Source: Gonatopus flavifemur | Lineage: Eukaryota; Arthropoda; Insecta; Hymenoptera; Dryinidae | Assembly (NCBI GenBank): GCA_018340375.1 | Contig: JAFFJZ010000003.1 | Coordinates: 7,750,001-7,814,000 of the forward strand | Direction: 5' to 3' | Length of the DNA: 64,000 bases | In this document: positions 35,301 to 46,826 of the stretch, in pieces | Layout of the letters: each line of letters opens with the position of its first letter | Numbering within the stretch: the stretch's first letter is position 1 | Translations under genes and position numbers: made by a program | Notes under the pieces: model-generated | Told to the model about the DNA's origin: nothing | Databases searched by the model: none | Seen by the model: the letters and a program-made list of their open reading frames with translations, nothing else

Positions 35301-38300
35301 TACGATCGAAGCGCCTTCTTTCTTTGAATTCAATCAAATTTCACGTATTTCCAACCAACGTACCAAAATTTCTAACAACAATGGAAAACGGCCCAGCAGA
35401 ATTTTTTTGAATTTTCCTTGCTGATAAAGAATTCATGACAATTTGTGAACAGATTGTGAAGGGAAGAACACGATGTTTCAGGAAAAAAAAAACAACCTAG
35501 AAAGTGATACAATTTCTGTTTTATAATGTAGTTATAAATCTTAGGAAATTTCGATAAACATGAAAGACCGCCGGCAGGTTGTTGCCATTGCGAAATGATT
35601 TTATTATCGATGATGCACGAGCTACGGATGAAGAACAGTCATTACCCTTACCGTAAAGACGTTAAAGCGCGAACAATTTGATCTATGACTGCACGCCGCA
35701 TGACATCCAAGAAGCCGTGAGGGTGAAAGTAATGTACAAAGAATAGAAAAGGCATAGAATTTCTAACAGATACGATAAACTGCTTAATCCTATATACAAC
35801 GAATTTCCTTTTACGTAACTCTCAAAGTATCCAACGATCTCTCCTTTTTTTCTTACCTAAAATTTCTACCAATGTAACAGATTAAGCAGGACCTGCGTTG
35901 AAATTATATTCAACTTTTTTCAAATTCGAATAGAGGGGGAAAAGAACATATATAAAATAATACTTCATCGATATTCAAACGATCTTAGACGACTATACTA
36001 CGAGATATAGTCATGATAATATATTCATAATCAAATCATATCTTGAATTGATCGATCAAATCAATCAGCACGATGTCCTTCATGATAATTTATTCACATC
36101 AAAAGTATTTGGACATTTGATTAACGATCGTTGTTTTGTTTTACACTAAGTTGAATACTAGAAAACAGGGATCGAAGCTTCAAGCTACACACGGAGAAAA
36201 GAAAATATATCACTTTTTCCTATTTTGCTTGCTAACCCCCTCCAAAAAACAGGAAATGGATTTTTACATAAAAATAAATGACAGAATTTCACTATACACT
36301 TTATCAAATTTAATGTTCAGCGTTCAAAATTTCAATCCCACCTACTATTTTTTCTACAATATTCGTAATCTTCCGTATTTTTGTTGTGTAAATATTCATT
36401 TCACAAACACTGCAAAAAATATTCGTAAATTTCCAAGCAGAAAAGTATGGTGAAAAACTAACTTACAGATTGGAAAATTTCCAAATTCTTTGGAAACTCA
36501 CAAATTTCTTGTAATTTCACCCATCATCTTTGCGAACTTATCAAACCTTTTTTTGAAAGTTTTTTTTACAATGCCTGTAAGTAAAACCTTCCTGTTTCTA
36601 AGAAAAATAACGAAAATTTCTCATATTTTCGAGCGGCATTTTTCTCTGTGCATGTTCTTTTCTTTCCATTCGGATTAAAATAAAAATCCCAAACCACTAG
36701 TTCGAAAGTAACCGAAGATTCTTTCAATTTCTGGAAAATTATGATATCAATTCGAGAAACTTTGATTTTGTACAATTTTTACTATACGATAGGATCTCGG
36801 AGAGATGCTATAACTTTGAACAGAAATAAAGAGTCCAGGCGAAAGTGTTAACGGTATTATGGCATGGACAACACTTTTTACTCTACGTGTGGTACTAAAT
36901 ATATATATATATATATACATATATTACCAATGTTAACGTATTACATCAAGTGATTTAAGGTCAATCCTTTCTCGCATAATGAGATGTCTACTTGATATTC
37001 ATTGAAAAGAAAAATTACTCGTAGTCTATCGGTTGATCTTTTATAGAAAATAATTGAATTTGCATGACCATTATTATAAGAAAATTATTAAAAAATAGCA
37101 CACGATTTTAGCGATTCATGATTTTTATTAATGTTCGAAATTTATACCGAGTATATTAGGATATCGTTATAGTCGATTGAAATAATAAGATGAGATGTAA
37201 GTATCGAGTTTTCCCTTTTATCTATGAGGCACTAATCAGGAAAAACCGATCACCAAATATGATTAACAAAATTCAAATAAAACTGATTAAATTCTGACAA
37301 GTTATTACCTTTACTCGCAAGAAACTTATAAAAAATATTCAGTTTGAAGAACATATTGATCGTTTTTGAAGTGATGTACCGAAGTATTCCAAAGAAATAA
37401 TTGAATTGAATTGGTTCGAATTATTTTATCCTGATTTTACTGTATCAAATCAATAGAACCTAACCTCAATATTGATAAAAAGTATATGCACATAACAAAG
37501 CTACCTTCGAAATTATTAGATTCTGTGAGGTTATGGTATAAAAGTAGATGGGATTTAATATGTATAATAATATAGTTTTGTCATTTTATCTAAGAAGAAA
37601 TCTAGGAAATTTTTCCCCACGGGTTTTTGCTGAAAATTTACTTTTTATTAATCCTTGGAAACATCTTGAACGAAAACATAAATTATTATTTGATTGAAAA
37701 ATCATCAATTTATCATCATAATTCCACATCTTCATTGTTCTAACCTGCATTTTTGTGGATATTAAATGATAATAAAACTTGTAAGTTTGCTGATCGGTGC
37801 CTCATCATTTGAAATTTCTACTATAGGGTTGGTTTTGACAATCAGCGAACAAGCTGAACTGGTAATCATTCACGAATCAGAATATTTCCCTGCATAAATT
37901 CGGATGTAACTTTAATGAAAATTAATGTTGCTGAAATTTGAATCGTTTGTTGAAACGAATGAATGATCGAAAACCGAACTACTCATTCGTTAAAAACTCA
38001 AAATCCCGCGATACATTGTTCAAAAGATGTTTCCATTCCCAAGGAATTAATTCGAAAAACATAAATAACGAGAATCCATCAGGTTTTGTAAGTTAGAATT
38101 TTGTGTTTCGTTTCTATAAACGATTCAAACTTCAACAACATTGAAAATTACCTATAAATAATTTTGCGCATTCTTATACATTTATCAATTTTCTGTTTAA
38201 AGTCTTTGATATTTCTGTGATCTGTTTTTGGAACTTTGACTCATCGATTTACTTGAAAAGAAAAAGAAAGAAAATCCAACGTGAATGTCCATTGAAACAG

Positions 38301-41300
38301 AAATAAAGATCAGAATCAGACCGAAAATTATGATTTTTCCACCTCTGTATATAGTTAATGCAACTATATAAACAGTTGGCATTACCACAAACAAGTCCCC
38401 CCCAACTGTTTTATAGTTGTAAATACTAAACTTGAATATTCATCGCCGAATAATTGATGTGACCTTGATATTATGACCCCGCTTTTTTCCACAAAATTCT
38501 CCCATCACGGTTCTCGAAGAAATATTTCTAATCCATATCTAATTCCACAAAAAACAGAAACAGGTTGAAAATTCATTGAAATTGAAATTTTTTTTGGGAA
38601 ATATTGTCTTTCGGGTCCCTCTAAAAGAAGAAGGTGTCAGAATGTGACGAATTTTTTGTTTGTATAAGGTTGTATTTATCGCTCCTTATTTACTCAATCC
38701 AAAGAGTATTCAAACTCAGTTCATTCACATCTAATCCCGATGCTACGGCTTATTTCGATACCTCCTCAAGTGTCTGTAAAATATCGATTTAACCGAATGA
38801 TAATTCCTACCCACATTCTTTTCCCCTCGCATCAATAACGAGCCCTGATCTGTCTTAAATAAGAAGAAAACAAAATGCACTCCGATTCCCAAATAAGTTT
38901 TAATAAATCAAAACCGAAACTTCCACGCTACACAAATTATAATGAAAGCCATCAGCAATTTCTATCACGTATCTAACAGGTTTATAAAATTAGGATCTGT
39001 AGGGGAATGTATCGATCAAACAATCCCTCGAAAGAAAAATTCTCTGATTTCAATCTTAGTTGAGTCAAAGTTCAACATTAACGAATGAAATTGCGAGGTC
39101 GAATCTGTTGTGAATGAATTTACCGAACTAAATATTTGATGATTCCGGAATCGATTTCGTACGCTACTTGAACTAACCACGTGTATATACTTATTCAAAC
39201 GATTCAAGCATTTTTCGTGGCAAATATATTTCAGTTGACTCAACTGCAATTTATATCATTTTCCATGTGATTCGGAGAACTGTTTTATTGGTAAATTTGA
39301 AGTAGATTCAATCGCTTTTTCCGATTCCTGACAATTTTTCAGTATTTCTACCGCTATTTTAAGTTAGAAATTACCATACTGGATCCACAATTATCAATTT
39401 ATTAGTGATAAGTAACCGCGTAACACAGGAAAAAAATCTAAGACTGTTTCTTATTTTTCTCACTAAACCAAAAACAGGAAGGTTTGCAAAATGAATTTTC
39501 TCATACAAACACGAAAGATTGCGAATGGATGGCTAAATTTTACTATACGCTTTATAAAATTTCACCTCAGTAAGTTTCTCGATTTTTTTCTTTGATTAAT
39601 TGCGGCCTGAATCACCGAAGAATTTATCAGCAAATTTACCGACTTTTTTCCAATGGAGCTGAAGCTACCAGCCGTACACAAACCGTTTATCATAGATTCA
39701 AGCATCTAAAACGTTCATTGGAATGCTTTTTAATCGATTTCTGAGATGAACAAAACCTCGACAACGTTCAATCAAAAGTTACAATTGGCTGCTGCATCTT
39801 TTTGACAATTTATTTTCACGTGAAAATTCATCGTCGCAAGATAAAAATTCTTATATCGTCGAATGACATTTTTCTCCGTGAACAACAATTCTGCCCAGGT
39901 ATGCTTTGACAAACGTCCCGTGCTTGATTCCAAGCTTGAGTCAATGCTAGACAACACTGGGCCTAGTTTGTTTTGCTAGCATTGGCACCAAACTGGATAA
40001 ATGCCTGGAATGATACCAATGTTCAATGCTTGCAATCGATATTGTTGCCTACTAATTTGAGCTGAATGAGTAAAGGATAGATTTTTCAATGGCGTCCAAG
40101 TTTGATTGAACATTCACATTTGAGTGATTCACCGAACTTAGTGACAGGTTAGAGTCAATGCTATAGTTATCATCGGGTGTAGCCTAATTACCAACAATGT
40201 TTAGGATGATAATAACGTTCTTTGCTGAGCATTCAACTTTCATATACTATATTGGAAATCCAACACGGCAAAATATGCTTGGTCCTAACATTGTTGTCCA
40301 AGACTCTATCAACGCTTAGTCAGCTATGACGGGCCACGCATCGGCCAAGGCTAGGCTAACCAGACTTGGCATACCAAGCTTGACGCCGATCATGGTGCAA
40401 TTGTCAGTCAGTCTTGGCATTACGAGCCTGGGTGTGTAAGGCACAAATATATTTGCGAATTGTTAAAATACAGTGGAATGCCTTAATGCAAATTCAAAGG
40501 TTTTTTTCCTATGAATTCCTATGGAATTCCAACTCAAGAATTAAAGGGTTTAAAAATAGCTATGACTATTGCGTAATTCATTCAAAATAACATGAAAATA
40601 GTTAGTTTCGGATAGCGAAGATTACTGCATCCACATTCGTAAGAACCACGCTTTGTGAAACGTATTGTAATTTCAATCAAATCTACTGATCGCGTGTTAT
40701 TTTATAAATAAATTCAGCCAATATCTTAAAATTCTTCTGAATATCTAAACTAAAGTCATATTTTCTGAATGTTCTGAAGGAATTTTCTACAGTGAATTTA
40801 TAGTCAAGTTTTATAAACCTTATACAAAACTTTGACATTTCCCACGAACTTTGATTGAAAAAATAAATGAAAACCACACGAAGATCCGAAGAACCTTTCA
40901 CGCGTGCGAAGATTTCTTCTCTTCTCGATGATAAATTTTATTCCACTGGTTTTTATATATATTTGAATGGAAGCAATGAGATGATTGAAATCCTCTACAT
41001 TCTCACGAATTCCAGTTTTTTTCCGACAGCTTTTCACATGATCAAGCATTAAGTCCTTTCTTACAACAGCCCTGAATAGACGTATCACACCTGCGCGTAT
41101 TCGCCTACTATTTCATGGATAACAATGAACATATATTATACATGAATCTACGAAGGTACGTGTGCAGGTATTCAGGAAAACCGTGGCATAATACGTATAC
41201 ATATTAATAAATATGTACTCGTGGATGGATGTATTCGTATGTATTCGAAGAACAGTGCATGACGAGCAAGACTCCTTTGGCTGCGCATAGTATAAACACG

Positions 41301-44300
41301 CGAGCCACGCTTTAAAATTGACTGAGGGTGACCGAGCGAGGCGGTTCCCTTGACAGTCATGCGAACGTGCCTTTTCCTTCCCTCTCATTCTTTTCGTCTC
41401 TTTTTTCCTTCCTTACCAGTTGCGATAAGGATCCATGCGGTGTTGTCGATGCCTCCCACTTATACATTCAGTCTCCAGGAAAGCCAGTAAAATCGACCAA
41501 CTTGGAAAGATTTTCGAGCAACCTAACATTGTTTTCGGTATATTCGATTATCACGAGTTATCTTCCTGGTTTTGTATCGGAAGGATTGTAGTCATCTCTT
41601 CATTCATATCGATCAATTACAAGCTTTTTAGCTTCCACACGGTGAACAAAATATCATTCAAATAGTGAACTCAAATGTTACGTAAAGGTTGAAGAATTTG
41701 AGTACTTTTGTACTTGATTCTCTTCGTAGTTGCGGAATACTATTGCATTTAGTCTTCAACTTGGTCGAGGGTCAGGTATCGAGGATACAAATACTTACTA
41801 TTCATGATAAAAATAAATTACAAAGGCTGGTTCAAAAATAATCGTACTTTTTGTTTGTTAGAAGTTAAATGCTATGTTTTGCTAAAATAACTTTGTATGT
41901 CATGGAAATAATAGCGTTGCTGATATCTGATATCAAATTATTAAAATTCTGAGTGCAGTACACAGCGAAAAGAAAAATTTATTTGAACGAATGAGTTAAC
42001 TTTTTCGGTGTATATTTTGAACTGCTTTCCTCCTCCAAACGCAAGGTAGAGAAATAATGTGAGATATTATTAAAATATTGATAAAATACTGTTTGATAAT
42101 ACAATGACCGACAAACCAAGTGACCCAATGACATTTGCAATGAACGCGTTAACTGGAGTTAACGGATTCCTCTGTCGTTCAGGATATTCTCAGAGTTTCT
42201 TGCGAACATGTTCTTTCACATGGCTCGCACATCTTCTGTTCTGAGACAGCAAAGTGAACGATTCCGAAATATAGGTAGCATAGAATGAAGGTAAACAATC
42301 AACGAAGAAGCCAAAAGAAATCACGTTATGAGGATAATGCTAATGTAATAACTTCATTGACATTTTGTAACAAAGTAGCAGGATAAATGGAACAGTATAA
42401 TTTTTTGCAACACAGTGTAGTAAAAATTCATGCTTTATGATGTAAAGTTGCGCCAAATGAAACGATTTTTGATTTTTACTCTACACTGTGTTGTAAAAAT
42501 TATACTATTCCATTTATCCTGCTACTTTGGTACAAAATGTAGTAATATTCAAAACCACATTTCTCTCTGTATATAGAAGATTTTCTTTCAGCACAAGTTG
42601 AGACATTTCATCTTCCTTTCTAGGGATTCTATAATAATCTATGATATTGAATTTTTCTCACTGCCTCACTGAGAAGAAATGATAAATTCAGTGAAACACA
42701 CAGTACACTGAATACAACTCGGTATTTTATTACGCAATGTCGTGTGAAGTAAATTCACACGAATAATGAAATCAATGAGCGAGTACGTCGTATACATGTT
42801 TACTTTAATACCGAGATCAAGTTGAAAGGAATTGGATGCATGAATTAATGAATGAATGAATGAGTGAACTACAAAAAAAAAAGCAGGTAAACATATCATT
42901 CAAAAGGATAAATCTTGAGGTTTGAAGAGTAATTGAATAAATTCTTATTTCACGTTATACAATCTCTTGACTCGAGTAAGAAAATTTTAATGCTCATAAA
43001 CCAAGATGTGATATATAGAGGTTTCTAATGTGTGAAACGAAATACTCAGGATCCAAATATTATATAATTTTTAGAGTATACGTGTATACAATTATTCATT
43101 GTCCTATATAAGCAAACTTTCTTTTTCCTGACAAAAATTCAATAACTCCGGCAGTGTTCGGATGAGTGCGTGCCGAAAAGAAATATGAAAAATAGGTGGA
43201 AGTTTCAAATTCTTTTTGGAAAGTCTCCAAAATATATCAAATCAATGTAATTTAATTTTCCAAATGATTTTCGTGTGATTTAGGAATTGTTTCCAGCTAT
43301 TGAAACATTTTATCAAACAATTCTATCGAAAATTACATCAATTCGTCGCCAGTTTGAATTTCGTGAGTTTTCAGAAACGAACAGGAAAATCACAGTCCAA
43401 AAAAAAAATCTATTGGAATCAGAATGTCAAAAACTCAATCATCACTCTCCACTTACTTTTTTATAATTTGTTAAATTAAATTTGAATAAACGGGTAGAAA
43501 AATTTAATACTTCGTTCTCAAGGGGTTACATGGTTTTCAGATTTTCAAAAAATCAATCTTTTGAACATTTTTTTATTTGATATTACAACTTTTCAAGAAT
43601 ATATTCCCGAAATTTCAAGTCAATCCGACTAAAACTGTAGGAGATATAGCATTTTGAACTTTCCCTCTGATGACCGTAGCACCCGTTTCTCTGTTTTTTC
43701 TTTGAAGGAAAAAAGTTTCTTCTTTTTTCTTTCTTCTTCACTGCGTGAAGGGGCACATATTGTAGTACAGTGTTAGTAGCCAAGCCAGAAGTATTTTAAT
43801 TTTTCCTTTTTGCAATATGATAAAATCTAAAATCCCCCGAAGTGATAAAGAAAGTGGTTCAAATGCGTTTTTCTCGAAAACACACTTTTCGAAATCGATA
43901 GTCAAAATTTCTCGGAAACTAATCGTTTGATCTCGCCCAAATTCTTTCGAAATATCATTTTGTAGTCTCTGAACGAAGGATTTTTTTTTTCCTTTGACTA
44001 GAAAAAATTTGACAACGTAATGAATACCGAAAAAGTGACACTCTCGTTCAAACCACTGCCAAAAATTCAATTTTCATTTTTTTTTTCAAATCCTTCGTTC
44101 AAGGACTAGTTTTACTCTAATACTAAAAGAAAATACTTCTTTGTTATTCTTCTAATGAAGCAGTGGCAAGTAATTTTGACTACCGCAAACTACCTTTTCG
44201 TTGAGGCACCTCCGAAAATCGACTGCCATCAATTCAATTTATCATATTTTCTCATCAAAATTTTTTAAAATGTTGTTCAAAAGTTATCTAATAATATGCA

Positions 44301-45426
44301 AAAGAAAAATGAATAAAAATCTCTTCTGTAGTAAGTAAGACAAAAGAAATCAAGAAAATTAGCTGTTTTTTGGCCTCTGAAACCACCTTAATCCACAGCA
44401 GTGCAATTCTCGGAACTATCTAGGTTCTCGCGAGAGCTTGCTTGGGTAATGACCCATATGGAATCTCCCATAGTCCACCACAAATTGCCCAGTATTCCTA
44501 AGGTTTTATTTGCCAGACTCAGGCAAGGGCATACATATGTTTCCATTCAACGGTTTGCGTGGATAGCAATGAAGTCTAGTTTGTAAAGAAAAACTAAGTT
44601 GGATCAGTACTGAACTGAAGTTGATATCGTGGAACAAACGATACTGATCAAAATAAACACTTCCCCAGAAAGTTTTCAAAATCTTCAATCATCGCATGTT
44701 GCAGTTTCAGTGGTGGCGAGGTTTGAATGGCAGTAATTAGGGAGGAATAATTACATTTCCCTAAAAAATGCAAGAATATTTTCAATTATTCACTATTCTT
44801 GATACCATCCCAGCTCACTTTCCCCCGCTAGCTGTCAAATTTAAAATTCCACCACCGACAATAAGATGAAAATGTCGACACAGGACCTTACGTAAGACAT
44901 TGTTATAAATTTCGTCCTTCTTTCTGTACCGGTTAAATCTCTGGTGATCATAATACTCCCGACACCACGCTATTCTCTAATTCCCACATAGGAACATTCC
45001 ATAGAAAACAAATAAACATTTCCTCATCTCGATTCCAAATCGACGAATATATCCTTCCATATTCCATTCCAACTTGAAAAACGATGTAAGAAAAAGAGAA
45101 ATTTTTTTGTCTCGTTAAATTGATGAATATTCTCGATCCTCATCGCCTGATGTATTTTGCGTTTTTTTTTATATTCAAGTCGAAACGATGCATGAATCGT
45201 ATAATCATAATTCATATTCAAATTTGTACAAACAGTATATCATCGTGTTAATAAAATTATCGAGTAATTTTAACCTGATTATCATATTCACTATACACAA
45301 TTAGAACATAAATATAGCGTTGCACGGTATGAACTCACCAATAAACCCGTTTCCACGTTTGGCAATAACGTAAGTCGACTCCCATCTTGTAATCGATTTT
45401 CCTCGAGCGTTCCTTCCCGCAGTTGT
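26104..45426 (-). CDS. Midn: Midnolin (proteasome shuttle), last four coding exons, 5' part not found
   Basis: The model is complement join(45426..45339, 31324..29903, 26786..26447, 26372..26104), all GT-AG and in frame, about 706 codons. It lacks the first exon(s) with the start and the first half of the ubiquitin-like (UBL) domain. Exon 1 here gives the UBL end ([20 protein letters not shown] then PNVETGLL). Exon 2 gives [20 protein letters not shown] and [13 protein letters not shown], both close to human midnolin, then a long low-complexity insert. Exon 3 gives [20 protein letters not shown] and [14 protein letters not shown]. Exon 4 gives a basic helix ([20 protein letters not shown]) and the C-terminal VVA. 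In mammals midnolin captures nuclear proteins and takes them to the proteasome without ubiquitin; the conserved helix docks on the proteasome. The Drosophila homolog stuxnet destabilises Polycomb. At more than 700 residues it is longer than the 468 of human because of Ser/His/Asn-rich insertions. Confidence 0.93.
26447..26786 (-). CDS. Midn: Midnolin third visible exon: Catch-like segment
   Basis: Acceptor CTAATGTAG|GATCTCG; donor GCCACAG|GTACGT. Encodes [40 protein letters not shown] and [11 protein letters not shown], nearly identical to the mammalian block thought to form the second substrate-capture strand. A His/Ser-rich linker follows. Confidence 0.94.
26787..29902 (-). other. Midnolin intron (3.1 kb)
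   Basis: From GTATAC at 29902 down to TAATGTAG at 26787. AT-rich; only chance short frames; no repeat pair recognised. Confidence 0.75.
29903..31324 (-). CDS. Midn: Midnolin large central exon with low-complexity insert
   Basis: Acceptor CTTTACAG|GCTCAACG; donor GCAGAG|GTATAC. 474 codons. The first 45 residues ([35 protein letters not shown]) are strongly conserved. The middle is rich in Ser, Asn, Thr and Gly and has a run of 13 His codons near 30491-30530 and Ser runs. A short ordered block, [19 protein letters not shown], follows the His run. The end ([20 protein letters not shown]) is predicted helical. Several frames on the + strand here are antisense shadows of the trinucleotide runs. 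Confidence 0.94.
31460..31680. other. GC-richer island just upstream of the Midnolin central exon
   Basis: The island has several CG dinucleotides and lower AT than the rest of the intron (for example GGCGGGCCACAACG). Two overlapping + frames start at 31467 and 31477, but neither resembles a known protein. It could be an alternative Midnolin promoter, an antisense transcript start or an unrelated insertion. Confidence 0.3.
32139..32285. mobile_element. MITE family A, copy 2 (right end missing)
   Basis: Starts TGTTGCTGAAGTTTGAATCG, the left end of the family. It shares TTCAGCTGTTAGAGACC, CAGTTTCAGTTCCAAGGAG and TTCATCAGATTTTATG with the other copies. The right inverted repeat is absent; the sequence changes after a CATCAGAT direct repeat. 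Confidence 0.65.
33031..33265. mobile_element. nested double inverted repeat (235 bp)
   Basis: The outer arms TTGATACGCTAATAAGAGCA then AAAGTGACACC pair with the right end GGTGTCACTTTTGCTCTTAG then CGTATCAA, with about two mismatches. Inside, GAGCAAAAACGAACCAACGC pairs with GCGCTGGTTCGTTTTTGCCC. This gives two concentric stems. No coding capacity. Either one foldback element or one inserted inside another. Confidence 0.75.
36190..36651. mobile_element. repeat family B, copy 1 (about 460 bp)
   Basis: Starts CACGGAGAAAAGAAAATA and ends GCATTTTTCTCTGTGC, short inverted ends. Internal text CCTATTTTGCTTGCTAA, AACAGGAAATGG, AATGTTCAGCGTTCAAAATT and TTTTCGAGCGGC recurs at 39424 and 51947. No coding capacity. 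Confidence 0.65.
36899..36917. repeat. (AT)n microsatellite
   Basis: Uninterrupted AT units in the long Midnolin intron. Confidence 0.9.
37925..38141. mobile_element. MITE family A, copy 3 (217 bp)
   Basis: The left end ATGTTGCTGAAATTTGAATC and the right end GATTCAAACTTCAACAACAT are inverted repeats extending about 35 bp (inner edge GAAACGAA / TTCGTTTC). Length and internal order match the copy at 18667. Confidence 0.82.
39424..39880. mobile_element. repeat family B, copy 2 (about 457 bp)
   Basis: Starts CACAGGAAAAAAATCTAAGA and ends GACATTTTTCTCCGTG. Shares TTCTTATTTTTCTC, AAACCAAAAACAGGAAGG and CTAAATTTTACTATACG with the copies at 36190 and 51947. Confidence 0.55.
39895..40440. repeat. 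word-rich degenerate repeat tract
   Basis: The tract is built from recurring short words on both strands: CAATGCT, CCAAGCTT, CTTGGCAT, GCTAGG, CCAAG. No fixed period is visible by eye. It is GC-richer than the flanks at its right end. It may be an old transposon or decayed satellite. Confidence 0.35.
41230..41420. other. GC-richer, CG-containing island in the long Midnolin intron
   Basis: Contains CACGCGAGCCACGC and GACCGAGCGAGGCGG, followed by a T/C-rich stretch. Such patches often mark insect promoters. The short minus frame at 41172-41360 has no recognisable protein. An alternative first exon of Midnolin is one possibility. Confidence 0.3.
42361..42539. mobile_element. foldback / MITE-like inverted repeat (179 bp)
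   Basis: The left arm CATTTTGTAACAAAGTAGCA then GGATAAATGGAACAGTATAA recurs inverted at the right end (TTATACTATTCCATTTATCC then TGCTACTTTGGTACAAAATG, allowing small differences). Arms are about 65 bp around a roughly 45-bp middle. Confidence 0.85.
43520..44396. repeat. possible decayed element with similar inverted ends
   Basis: The left end AAGGGGTTACATGGTTTTCA resembles the reverse complement of the right end (GGATTAAGGTGGTTTCAGAG). The span is about 875 bp with no gene. The ACGAAGGATTTTTT/AAATCCTTCGTTCA pair inside adds a second inverted block. Tentative. Confidence 0.35.
45339..45426 (-). CDS. Midn: Midnolin exon for the second half of the UBL domain
   Basis: Acceptor TTTCTTTCCAG|ACAACTGC; donor TTATTG|GTGAGT. 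88 nt: the last base of a split codon, then [20 protein letters not shown] and PNVETGLL. This matches the end of the human midnolin UBL (GDGSKLTLVPTVEAGL). The exon before it must end in phase 2; it was not located between 45.4 kb and the window end. Confidence 0.9.
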
Positions 45427-46703
45427 CTGGAAAGAAAAATGTCAAGTTAATTGATTCGATCGTCATGCGTTCGACAAATCATAAATGAACAAAACAAAAC
45501 AAAAAAAAATACATTTTTAATCGCTTTTGAAATATTTCTTCTCGATATTCGTAACTGTGAATTTCGATTTCTTTATAGATTATACAACAATAAACGTACT
45601 CTAGGGAGAAAAAATTTCAGATGGAACAACAATGCTTGATTAACCGTGAAGAAATCACTCGGCAAACGTGAATTTTTTGTTATGATCTTATTGTACCTCT
45701 CTCGTATCTTTCTTCGATTTGTTGGAAACGTTTGCAACAACACCACCACCACCACCACACGATTCCTCGATATTTCGAAAGACGATCGTGCGTAAGTGCT
45801 TGAAAATGATATTCGAAAATAACGACTTCGTCCGTTGTGTGTTATAAACAAAGGTGACGTTGAATCAATTTCATATTCATAGAATTCGTACCAAATAGAA
45901 AGTTTCACAAAAAACAAAAAGTTGACGTACAAGAACTCTTGAAAGATTCATCTCTTCTCAAACTCATCCTTGTACTACTTGAGATCGACCTTCTCAATTC
46001 GTCATTTCGAATATGGGGCATATCTTCGTCATTCAATAATGTCACTGAAGATCAATTCTATTAAAAATAATAATGATTTCATTTGGGGTGCACTTTTTGG
46101 TATATAATGGCAAAACGTTTTGTACGAAAAAATAATAGTGTGAACGGAGGAATTTAACGGTGTTTGCATTGAAATGTAACACGAGAGTGATATGTACAGT
46201 TGTAAATCTGCATATCGGTCAAATGGCCGCAAAAATTTGCTGCATTCAGGATCGTGATCTCCAATTTCATCGATTATTCAAACGATTTTTACACTCGATC
46301 GCATTGGTCATGTTCATCCAACGTCTATTCCCAATTTCACTTTTACTAACGTGATTTACCAACACCCTGACAATTCCAAAATGACCAATTTCTATGGTGT
46401 ACTTTCGGTTACTTCTTGGTTCGGTAAAAATTTGATCAGAAAATGGTTTTTATCCTATTTGTGATCGAAAACTAATGGTTGCTTGGAACAAATCTGCCAC
46501 CAAAAAAGGTGGTCCGTTTTTGGAATCTTTTCGGTATTTTTGGGGTGAAAAACCCAGGAAATTAGCACGAAATAACTGGAAAATCACCAAAATTGAGATT
46601 TGTTGAAAAGAATATCGCAAACGACCAAAAAGTTACCAAAACTAAGATTTTTCATCAAAATGTAACTGAAATTTTTGGTCGCTTGTCGTTTCATCCAGAT
46701 CCA

Positions 46704-46826
46704 GAATTGTATTTGAAAAACAATGAAAAATTATCAATACTTAATAAAAAATAGAGAACCTCTCCATATGATTCTCTATTTTTTATTAAATATTGATAGT
46801 TTTTCATTGTTTTTCGAATACAATTC
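46704..46826. repeat. near-perfect hairpin (123 bp)
   Basis: The arm GAATTGTATTTGAAAAACAA then TGAAAAATTATCAATACTTA and ATAAAAAATAGAGA recurs inverted with about three mismatches, ending TACAATTC. The loop is about 15 bases. AT-rich, no coding capacity. Confidence 0.85.

Larger units (their letters stand above)
31325..45338 (-). other. Midnolin intron (14 kb)
   Basis: From GTGAGT at 45338 to TTTACAG at 31325. No nested gene is supported. It contains several transposon relics (32139, 33031, 36190, 37925, 39424, 42361, 43520), microsatellites, and two GC-richer patches (31460-31680, 41230-41420) that might be alternative promoters or exons. Confidence 0.75.

Noticed and set aside
45573..45932. 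119-codon minus frame just upstream of the Midnolin UBL exon
   Set aside because: Contains a Val run from a CCA repeat and no UBL features; it does not supply the missing exon.
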